Assembly (NCBI RefSeq): GCF_014650335.1
Contig: NZ_BMUT01000006.1
Coordinates: 124,001-188,000 of the forward strand
From: Streptomyces hiroshimensis
Lineage (GTDB): Bacteria; Actinomycetota; Actinomycetes; Streptomycetales; Streptomycetaceae
Reading direction: 5' to 3'
DNA: 64,000 nucleotides
Shown: positions 58,102-64,000 of the stretch, in pieces
Layout of the letters: each line of letters begins with the position of its first letter
Numbering within the stretch: position 1 is the first letter of the stretch
Notes under the pieces: generated by a model
Told to the model about the DNA's origin: nothing
Seen by the model: only the letters and a program-made list of their open reading frames with translations
The model's database searches: none
Position numbers and translations under genes: made by a program

Positions 58102-59023
58102 CGCTGACCTCTCTCGATAGTTGTTGCAGGAACCCCACGGTCTTCTCCGGCGACATCGCTGTGGCGCTGAGGGAGCCGAACTTCCGGGAGAAGCGTCCGA
58201 CCTCTCGCGTCTTGTCCGACATGCACACGGATCCCCATGGCACATCGGTCTGGACCGTCGACGGCAACGCTTCGCCCAGGTCGAGGAGGGTGAAGTTCGT
58301 GCCGAACCGGTAGCCGACCTCGTGGGTGCGCAGGATCTGCACTGTCACATTTTCCCGCTCCGACAATGCGGCAATCTCCGCGTACTGCTCGCGCATGACA
58401 TCGGCACTCCCGACGACGTGGCGTAGCGCTGCTTCCCCCAGGATTGCCCAGAGGTGTACGGGATCCTCCCCGCGGGTCAGGAGTTCCTTGCGTTTCATGC
58501 GCAGGCGAACGCTCTGGTCGATGTACTCGCTCGTGGTCTCGTCGTGCAACTTCTCCATCTCGAAGATGGTGGTTGCGTACCTCTTCGTCTGGAGCAGGCC
58601 CAGGACCAAGGTCGGGTGCCATGCCTTGATGGCGCGGGCCACGGATTCGACGTTTGCGTGCGTCCGCACCGTCGGGTGCACCGCGCTGGCGAAGGATGTC
58701 CATTCCTGGCTTGCGGATTCGCGGTGCAGCTGGGCGAGCGCAGCGATGTGGTCCTCGTCCGTGACGTCGTACCGCTTCAGCAGACTGCGCAGGTGACTGG
58801 CCTGCTTGAGCGCGATGCTCCCTGTCTCGACGCGCTGGAGGTGGGACTCGCTGAACCCCAGGCCCTTCACTGCCTGTTCGAGTGTCATCCCGGCTTCGCT
58901 GCGCATGCGGCGCAGTTCGGTACCGAGTGCGATCCGACGAGCTGTTGGTCCGATCCGTGCTCCCACCCTCATCGCCTTCCGTGGCCGCCTGAGTCCTGGC
59001 TGAGTCTGGCGCTGCGTGTTCAT
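58094..59023 (-). CDS. XRE-family regulator with DUF5753 domain
   Basis: The 309-residue protein has a basic N-terminal extension (about 1-30), a helix-turn-helix (about 33-90; LRRMRSEAGMTLEQAVKGLG, then FSESHLQRVETG) and a DUF5753 domain with LVLGLLQTKRYATTIFE and AILGEAALRHVVG. ATG 59023 has GGGGAG 8 nt upstream. With the downstream DUF397 gene it forms a WhiJ/Scr-like module; the signal is unknown. Confidence 0.88.
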   Translation of the reverse strand: MNTQRQTQPGLRRPRKAMRVGARIGPTARRIALGTELRRMRSEAGMTLEQAVKGLGFSESHLQRVETGSIALKQASHLRSLLKRYDVTDEDHIAALAQLHRESASQEWTSFASAVHPTVRTHANVESVARAIKAWHPTLVLGLLQTKRYATTIFEMEKLHDETTSEYIDQSVRLRMKRKELLTRGEDPVHLWAILGEAALRHVVGSADVMREQYAEIAALSERENVTVQILRTHEVGYRFGTNFTLLDLGEALPSTVQTDVPWGSVCMSDKTREVGRFSRKFGSLSATAMSPEKTVGFLQQLSREVSDA

Positions 59024-59246
59024 GCTGCGCTCCCCACTGTTCCTTTTGCGTGCGCGCCTGAAGGCGTCGTGAACCCCTCAAATCCCGTCGTGCGTGCACG
59101 TGTTGCCGTCATGGCATGTGCCACTTCGGAGGCTAGCGGTATTTCTGTGGGATGGCGCTTGAATCCTCAGTTCGCCACTCGGCAGGGTGGTTCCCGTACC
59201 GAGTCGCAGGTCGGGGCGATGCCCCGCACCGCTCGAAGGAGCCGTC

Positions 59247-59639
59247 ATGCCTCCCTTCCCCCATACCGCCCAGACCGGCGGAGGGATCACGTTCACTCCG
59301 GCCGAGCCGTCCCCCGTCTCCATCGGGCAGGCCCTCCGAGAGGCCACCGCCATGGAGACGTGGTTGCCCGCCCCGTCTCGGCTGAGCGAGGTCACCGAGC
59401 GGCTCCTCGGTTACATCCGGGAGACCGCCCCGGCCGTGGAGGCGGCTGCGGGCCGTCGCCCTGTGGCGTGTCCGGTCCGCCGGGCCGCGGTCGCCGCGGT
59501 GCAGGAAGCCCGTCACCGGGCCGGGGGTGGGCCCGGCAACGGGTATGCCTCCGCGATCACCTTTGCCCGAGGCCTGGGCAAGGCCGCGGGGGACCTGATG
59601 CACCAGCAGCGGCGTCTGCAGCGGGGAAGCGAGCGGTGA
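59247..59639 (+). CDS. Hypothetical protein, DUF6415-like
   Basis: The 130-residue helical protein starts at ATG 59247 (AAGGAG upstream). Its Ala/Arg/Glu-rich helices (SIGQALREATAMETWLPAPS, LLGYIRETAPAVEAAA) resemble DUF6415 proteins often found next to XRE/DUF397 genes in Streptomyces. There is no signal or membrane helix. It is divergent from the XRE gene. Confidence 0.6.
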   Translation: MPPFPHTAQTGGGITFTPAEPSPVSIGQALREATAMETWLPAPSRLSEVTERLLGYIRETAPAVEAAAGRRPVACPVRRAAVAAVQEARHRAGGGPGNGYASAITFARGLGKAAGDLMHQQRRLQRGSER

Positions 59640-59905
59640 AGGGGGCGGCTGTGCGCCTGTGGGTGTGGTGGTGCCTGCACGGGCAGTTCTCCCGCCTCGT
59701 ACGGGCCCTGTGGCCGGGCCGCCGGCGGGCGTATGTCGTCACCGAAGAACCGGCTCGCCTCGAAGAGTCGTGGCGACTCCTTCAGCTGCGTATCAAGGTG
59801 GTGGCCGTTCCCCACACCAGCGGCCCGCCCGCGCTCAAGCGGCTGCCGGGCTGCACCTGCGATGCGCAAGGCGCCCTAGGTCCGTCTTCACACGCGCTCG
59901 GCTGA
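59636..59905 (+). CDS. Small hypothetical protein
   Basis: The 89-residue product begins at GTG 59636, overlapping the previous stop as GTGA. It is basic and Trp-rich at the start (VRLWVWWCLHGQFSRLVRAL), then has VVTEEPARLEESWRLLQLRI. The GTGA coupling and good composition support a real gene. I do not recognise a family. Confidence 0.6.
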   Translation: MKGAAVRLWVWWCLHGQFSRLVRALWPGRRRAYVVTEEPARLEESWRLLQLRIKVVAVPHTSGPPALKRLPGCTCDAQGALGPSSHALG

Positions 59906-60146
59906 TGCCGAGGGCCGGGACCGGTCGTCCGCGGGTGGACGACCGTCGGCTGATCACCGGCATCGCCTGCAGGAACGGAACCGACTCGGCCTACGAGTTC
60001 TCAGTACGGTTACGGTGGCTGTGCTGGTTATCCGGCTTCGCTTGTGATCGGCAGGACGGAACCCAAGACCGTTGAGCCTCGAAGCTGACTTGATCAGCTG
60101 GAAGGAGTCGACGTGAGCAGGGCACGGCTGTGGCGCATCGTTGCCC

Positions 60147-61109
60147 TCAGCCCGGTGGCGGTTGCAGCCGACCTCCTCCAGGGCATGGCGCGGAGACGCG
60201 CGGCTTCGAGTCTTCGGCCCGCTGCTTGCCGTGTCGTACCTGTTGTCCCTTATTTCGTACGCCCGCGGTCAGTCCCACCCAGGTGTCAGGGCCTCTTGGA
60301 ATCACGTACACCGGGTCGCCTTCTTGCCAGTGGAGCGGCACGACGTAATAGCCGTACTGTCCCTCGACGATGCGCCGGAGATTGGTGTAGCGGTATCGGT
60401 AGGGGAGGCAGACCCCCAAGTCCTCTTCGTAGACATAGGGGATGCTCAGGCGTCCGGTGCTCAAAACCAGGACTCCAGTCGATGGCGTGATGTTCTTCGC
60501 GCGGGCGGCGGCGTCCCAGTTGCCGAACTGCTGGATGAGCAGGGTGGCCGCCCAGAAGAGGCAGACACCTGCGGCGAAGGCCGGCACCGCCGAGTGCTGC
60601 GAACCCTGCGGGACGCGCTGCTTGACCCGAATATTCCGGCAGAGGAAGAGCCCGGCCGCCAGAGTGAGTGGGGCGATCCAAGGGTGCCCCTGTACCCAGT
60701 GCCATTCGACGAACATAGCCAGCCCGGTGACCGCGAGCAGCGCGCCGAGCGCCTTCGCTGCTGCGACCCGACCGGAGAAGAATCTACTGATCCGGTCGGC
60801 ATAGGGCAGTCTGACCGGGGGCCGGATGAGGAACACAAGGAGAACAGCGACCGCCGCCACCACGATCCCGCGTCTCAACAGCGCCAGGCTATTGAGGACG
60901 AATTCAGCGGAACCGAAACCGAGAGTGAAAGGGGAGATGCGGAAGTATCCGTAATAAGCGATGGCGTAGACCGCGCCGAGATAGAACATGAGCGCGGCGA
61001 TGAGCGAGGCTCGGGCAACCAGGGCCTTGACAGGGGACGTAGACGGAGGCGGATCCGCGCACTGCGCATGTTCCTCTGGGCAGGAACCACTTTTTGCGGC
61101 CTCGCTCAT
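60147..61109 (-). CDS. Multi-spanning membrane protein of unknown function
   Basis: The 320-residue protein has hydrophobic segments near 30-54, 80-97, 120-136, 142-155 and 172-192, followed by a polar C-terminal domain with VCLPYRYRYTNLRRIVEGQY, YYVVPLHWQEG and VYVIPRGPDTWVGL. The last about 35 residues are basic and low-quality and may come from sequence fused by rearrangement. It starts 2 bp after the lipoprotein stop, so the two are co-translated. Confidence 0.7.
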   Translation of the reverse strand: MSEAAKSGSCPEEHAQCADPPPSTSPVKALVARASLIAALMFYLGAVYAIAYYGYFRISPFTLGFGSAEFVLNSLALLRRGIVVAAVAVLLVFLIRPPVRLPYADRISRFFSGRVAAAKALGALLAVTGLAMFVEWHWVQGHPWIAPLTLAAGLFLCRNIRVKQRVPQGSQHSAVPAFAAGVCLFWAATLLIQQFGNWDAAARAKNITPSTGVLVLSTGRLSIPYVYEEDLGVCLPYRYRYTNLRRIVEGQYGYYVVPLHWQEGDPVYVIPRGPDTWVGLTAGVRNKGQQVRHGKQRAEDSKPRVSAPCPGGGRLQPPPG

Positions 61110-61111
61110 TA

Positions 61112-61336
61112 TCAGCTGGGTGACCAGCCCGGCACTACCTCTTGGTCACCGGATGGCCCAGTGTCCTCGGGCGGAGGAGGGGGCGGCGTGACACCCGGGG
61201 CCCCGGGTGCGGACCTGGACGGGGACTGCGTCTTCTTCGGCTCTTCCGGTTCATTCGGCGAGCAAGCGGCGCTACACGTCAGGCACAGGGCCACAAGGCT
61301 GCAAACGCCCGCTCTGTGCACTGCTTTTCTGTACAC
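61112..61336 (-). CDS. Small lipoprotein
   Basis: The 74-residue protein starts at GTG 61336 (GGGAGG 4 nt upstream) with a hydrophobic AGVCSLVALCLTCSAAC signal whose final Cys fits a lipobox (LxxC-like, SAAC). The mature part is Pro/Ser/Glu-rich and unstructured. It is coupled to the membrane protein gene and probably works with it. Confidence 0.6.
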   Translation of the reverse strand: MYRKAVHRAGVCSLVALCLTCSAACSPNEPEEPKKTQSPSRSAPGAPGVTPPPPPPEDTGPSGDQEVVPGWSPS

Positions 61337-61867
61337 GTCGCCTCCCTGTCTCATCCATCACGCCTGAGCGTAGGTCCTGGCGGTGGCACGGCATGGTTGG
61401 CGCGCTTCGGCCGCTCAGATCATCAGCCTGATGGGCGAGCTGCAGGTGACTCTGCGGCAGTGGCGCAGCCCCCGGCCGTCGCCACCCCGGTGCCGGCCGC
61501 CGCCTGGCCGGCATCAACCTCATCGTCGTCGCGCCGACGCCCCCTTCCGTTTGTCCAGAATGGCCCGTGAGCAGGACTCGGAGATCCGGCAATCAAGGCG
61601 CGGAGCGCAGAATCAATTTCAGAGAACTGTGCCGCCGGGCGATGGGCGGCCGCCGGGCCTGAATGCGCGATGCAGCATGATCAGGTGCCTTGTTTATCGC
61701 TTTTGTATAGATTCTGGGGTCGCGGTCGATGGCCTTTCGGAGTCGTCTCCCGGCGTTGCGCCGATTGGATAAAACCACGCGAGCGGCGTCAGCATGGTGC
61801 CCTCCCCTCACCGCGGGCCCCAGGGCCCCGGCGAGGGCTGCCCACCCCTTCGTCCCGGAAGGAACCC
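61337..61867. other. 531-bp region without a convincing gene
   Basis: Frames exist on both strands but are Arg/Pro/Ser-rich with no good start signals and no family resemblance. An AT-rich pocket TTGTTTATCGCTTTTGTATA near 61690-61709 may be a promoter for the next gene. A GGGCCCCAGGGCCCC hairpin is near 61819. Confidence 0.5.
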
Positions 61868-62527
61868 ATGCGAGTCGGCGCCCCCCATGACCTGGCCGCA
61901 CTGCCGTATGCGCACCGCCTTGAGCCCTTCGCCGGTGAGCTCGAGCAGGCGGGCACCTACGAATGGCTCCACTTCGACGGCTCCGCCTTTCAGGGGGCGG
62001 AAGCAGGCAGTGCGCTCTTCAGCGAGTCGGCGTTCTCCTCGGTGACCTTCGAGCATGGCCGCCTCCGGCACTCCCGGTTCGACGAGGTGTGGCTGCACAC
62101 CGTCCGCGTGGTCGGCACCAACCTCGCGGAGACCACCTGGCTCGACAGCGAGTGCACCGCCGGCATCTTCGCCGGCGTGGAGATGCATGGGGGCGAGATG
62201 CGCCGCACCGTCTTCCACCAGTGCAAATTCGACTCGGTCAACCTGCGCGCGACCACGCTGAAGGACGTCGTCTTCGTCGACTGTCTCCTGCGCGACGTGG
62301 ACTTCGGCGGGGCGGCACTGGCCGACGTCCGCTTCCCCGGCTCGACCCTGGACCGGGCCCGCTTCGACAAGGCCACGCTTACCCGAGTCGACCTGCGCGA
62401 AGCCACCGCGCTGGGTATCGCCTCCGGGATCGGGTCCCTCAACGGCGCGACGATCAGCACGGCCCAGCTGTTCGACCTGGCGCCCGTCCTGGCGCAGCAC
62501 GTCGGCCTCACCGTGAAAGACGACTGA
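61868..62527 (+). CDS. Pentapeptide-repeat-like protein
   Basis: The 219-residue soluble protein starts at ATG 61868 (GGAAGG upstream). From about residue 40 it shows repeating A/S-x-F/L-x-x units: SAFSSVTFEHGRLRHSRFDE, VNLRATTLKDVVFVDCLLRD, VDFGGAALADVRFPGSTLDR, ARFDKATLTRVDLREATALG. These are degenerate pentapeptide repeats that fold into a right-handed beta-helix. Function is unknown; some family members protect gyrase, but nothing here shows that. Confidence 0.8.
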   Translation: MRVGAPHDLAALPYAHRLEPFAGELEQAGTYEWLHFDGSAFQGAEAGSALFSESAFSSVTFEHGRLRHSRFDEVWLHTVRVVGTNLAETTWLDSECTAGIFAGVEMHGGEMRRTVFHQCKFDSVNLRATTLKDVVFVDCLLRDVDFGGAALADVRFPGSTLDRARFDKATLTRVDLREATALGIASGIGSLNGATISTAQLFDLAPVLAQHVGLTVKDD

Positions 62528-62562
62528 CGGCACTGCCGAGGGCGCTGCCGGCGGCACAGGAG

Positions 62563-62817
62563 TCAATCGCGCCAGTAGCCGTTGGCGGCGGCGATGGTCT
62601 GGAACTCGATCGCGACGACCCGCGCGGCGTCGATGAGACTGTCCGGAGTGGAGGAGTAGTTGGGGCGGCCTCCCTTGAGAACATCCAGGTCAGGCTGGAT
62701 GTTGTGGATGGTGTGCCGGGCCAGCATGAGCGCGAGGGCACGGCCTTGCTCCGGAGTCTTGGTCATCAGGGAACCGCCGGGAACCAGGACCATGTCGTCG
62801 TCGGATACTCGGTTCAT
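62563..62817 (-). CDS. Small hypothetical protein
   Basis: The 84-residue protein (MNRVSDDDMVLVPGGSLMTK, then RALALMLARHTIHNIQPDLD) is balanced in composition and soluble. The ribosome-binding site before ATG 62817 is weak. It converges on the pentapeptide gene. Family not recognised. Confidence 0.55.
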   Translation of the reverse strand: MNRVSDDDMVLVPGGSLMTKTPEQGRALALMLARHTIHNIQPDLDVLKGGRPNYSSTPDSLIDAARVVAIEFQTIAAANGYWRD

Positions 62818-63007
62818 GCCGCACAGTGTCGCCGGGCGCTCGGACTCTGCGCGGTGCAACACGACCTTGTCGCACCGGACCTGCCGCCTCCCGCGACACA
62901 TGTCACCCGTTTGCACTGACCTGCGACAGGCGTTGGCAACGCGCCTCGCCGCGCAGTCGGCCTGACCGCCTGGCTGGGTGGGTGCCGACGCCTCTCAGCG
63001 GGACGGG

Positions 63008-63047
63008 ACGGGGCGGGGCGGTGCAGGGGTGGGCCGCCCCGCCCCGT
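63008..63047 (-). terminator. Terminator of the large sacsin-like gene
   Basis: A perfect 14-bp stem (63008-63021 with 63034-63047) and a 12-nt loop lie 6 bp past the stop codon of the gene at 63053. Confidence 0.85.
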
Positions 63048-63052
63048 TTCGG

Positions 63053-64000
63053 CTAGTCGAACCAGCGCGCCCGGGCCAGTTCCTCCGTGCGGGTCGGGTC
63101 CTCCAGGAGGGCTGCGGCCTCGAAGCGGCGGGACCAGGTGCCTGCCGCCCAGGCCAGGCCCGCCGCCAGGCCCTCAAGCGTGGCCGCGTGCAGGACGCCG
63201 TCGTCCGGGTTGAGCCGCCAGTCCAGCTCCACGCCGCCGACGACCAGTTCCTCGTGTTCGACGTAGGTCGAGGGCGCGCCCGGCAGCAGGACCCGGACGT
63301 CTTCCGGGACCTCGCGGAGCTCTCCGTCGCCCGCCGGGACGGTCACCGGGAACGCCTCGCTCAGGCGGCGCACCTGCAGCAGTTCGGAGAGGGCGGCGGC
63401 GCGGTCGGGGCTTACGGGGAGCAGGGGGTGGCCTTCGGCGAAGGGCATGAGGTCGGGGGCGTCGGCGACCAGGGCGTCCGTGGCGTCGCCGACCTGTACG
63501 GTGCCGTCGACCACGGCGCGTACGTCGTCGGGGACGGTGACGTCGTCCGGGTCCAGCTCCGCCAGCGCGCTGTAGAGGCCGTGCAGCTGGGCGGGGCTCA
63601 CCGGGAGGTCCTCGTCGGCCAGGCGGGAGAGGAGTTCGGCCGCGCCGCCCGGTTCGTCCAGCAGCGCGGCCGCGGACGTACGGACGCCCAGGGCGCGCAG
63701 GACCTGCTCGTCGGCGAGGCCTGCCGCGTCCGCCGGCTCGTACAGGCCGCGCAGCAGCGGGTCGCCGCCCGCGACGCGCAGACCGGCGGGGCGGCGGCCG
63801 TCCAGGACGGGGTGGCCGCGCAGCCACCAGGCCGTGTACGGGCGGACGGACTCCGTCGTGCCGTCGGGCAGCAGGATGCGCACGGGCGTGGTGAGGGCGT
63901 CGCGCAGCGGCGGCTCGGCGAGCAGGGCGAGGGCCTCGGGCCACGCGTCGTCGGCGACGAGGTCGAGGTCCCGGACGGCCACGATCTCCGTGGCGACGGG
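63053..64000 (-). CDS. C-terminal part of a large sacsin-like protein (5' end outside window)
   Basis: About 316 residues are visible and the frame is open to the right window edge. The segment is acidic and Leu-rich (WPEALALLAEPPLRDALTTP, RPYTAWWLRGHPVLDGR) and ends LEDPTRTEELARARWFD. From memory it matches the C-terminus of Streptomyces proteins of about 1000 residues annotated with a sacsin N-terminal ATP-binding-like (Hsp90-type) domain, but that domain lies outside the window. Confidence in the family is moderate. Confidence 0.6.
   Translation of the reverse strand, partial: PVATEIVAVRDLDLVADDAWPEALALLAEPPLRDALTTPVRILLPDGTTESVRPYTAWWLRGHPVLDGRRPAGLRVAGGDPLLRGLYEPADAAGLADEQVLRALGVRTSAAALLDEPGGAAELLSRLADEDLPVSPAQLHGLYSALAELDPDDVTVPDDVRAVVDGTVQVGDATDALVADAPDLMPFAEGHPLLPVSPDRAAALSELLQVRRLSEAFPVTVPAGDGELREVPEDVRVLLPGAPSTYVEHEELVVGGVELDWRLNPDDGVLHAATLEGLAAGLAWAAGTWSRRFEAAALLEDPTRTEELARARWFD

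Noticed and set aside
61383..61772. Possible gene in the 531-bp gap
   Set aside because: Arg/Pro/Ser-rich frame with no ribosome-binding site and a composition typical of shadow frames.
1..64000. Insertion sequences, prophage or integrative element
   Set aside because: No transposase, integrase or phage structural gene was recognised, and no terminal inverted repeats with target duplication were found.
1..64000. tRNA or rRNA genes
   Set aside because: No cloverleaf-like sequence or rRNA signature was noticed by eye; a covariance-model scan would be needed to exclude them.

Overview
The window reads as a chromosomal core segment of a Streptomyces or close relative. Base composition is very GC-rich, many starts are GTG, start/stop overlaps of the GTGA or ATGA type are frequent, and lineage-typical families recur (XRE/DUF5753 regulators with DUF397 partners, DUF3263, DUF4031, BldD-box and DasR-box sites). 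From memory, much of the gene order resembles the region around SCO4270-SCO4340 of S. coelicolor (hbpS/sen genes, terD, cdgB, nagKA, otsAB, a second threonine synthase, cspA, groEL2, murQ). No alignment was run.

Layout, part 1. Positions 1-4.5 kb: 5'-cut MFS exporter, a 7 x 22-bp tandem repeat, and a phosphopantetheinyl transferase between two paralogous ABC ATPases. 4.6-9.4 kb: secreted M4 metalloprotease, then a NarL-type two-component system beside a secreted haem-binding-like protein (probable SenS-SenR-HbpS). 9.4-15.3 kb: small genes, including a GNAT protein, two overlapping zinc-ribbon mini-genes, an XRE-DUF397 pair, a DUF523 protein, TerD, ArfB, MepB-like and flavin reductase. 15.4-19.2 kb: diguanylate cyclase CdgB under BldD-like sites, a membrane-anchored carbohydrate-binding-like protein and a ricin-type lectin. 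19.3-26.3 kb: amino-sugar catabolism (aldolase, PfkB kinase, NagA, NagK, SIS protein, solute-binding lipoprotein) with a DasR-like site before nagK.

Layout, part 2. 26.3-31 kb: trehalose synthesis (otsB, otsA) and glucosyl-3-phosphoglycerate synthase, with a secreted HNH-like lipoprotein between the ots genes. 31-33 kb: a SAM-I riboswitch, a threonine-synthase-family enzyme and a MoaD/ThiS-like carrier ending in Gly-Gly. 33.3-35.7 kb: cold-shock protein and GroEL2 under two tandem CIRCE elements. 35.7-39.3 kb: a MurNAc module (PTS EIIBC, MurQ, RpiR regulator). 39.3-43.8 kb: accessory genes with visible decay (a methyltransferase C-terminal stub and a frameshifted small gene) next to an XRE/DUF6879 operon. 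43.8-53.1 kb: CutC, an MFS/ArsR divergent pair, a HelD-like helicase, and an XPB-type helicase with its helicase-associated partner. 53.5-57.9 kb: a regulator divergent from a translationally coupled oxidoreductase, StrS-type aminotransferase and Nudix operon. 57.9-64 kb: another XRE/DUF397 pair, small genes, a lipoprotein/membrane-protein pair, a pentapeptide-like protein, and the C-terminal part of a large sacsin-like protein running off the window.

Several units connect functionally. GlcNAc, MurNAc and probably galactosamine catabolism, with DasR- and RpiR-type control, suggest recycling of cell wall and chitin. Trehalose and glucosylglycerate genes, CspA, GroEL2 and TerD give a stress theme. 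The most provocative unit is the SAM-riboswitch/threonine-synthase-like/GG-tailed carrier group, which could be a protein-thiocarboxylate route to homocysteine rather than a plain threonine pathway. The aminotransferase cluster at 55-58 kb is the best candidate for an uncharacterised amino-sugar or aminocyclitol system.
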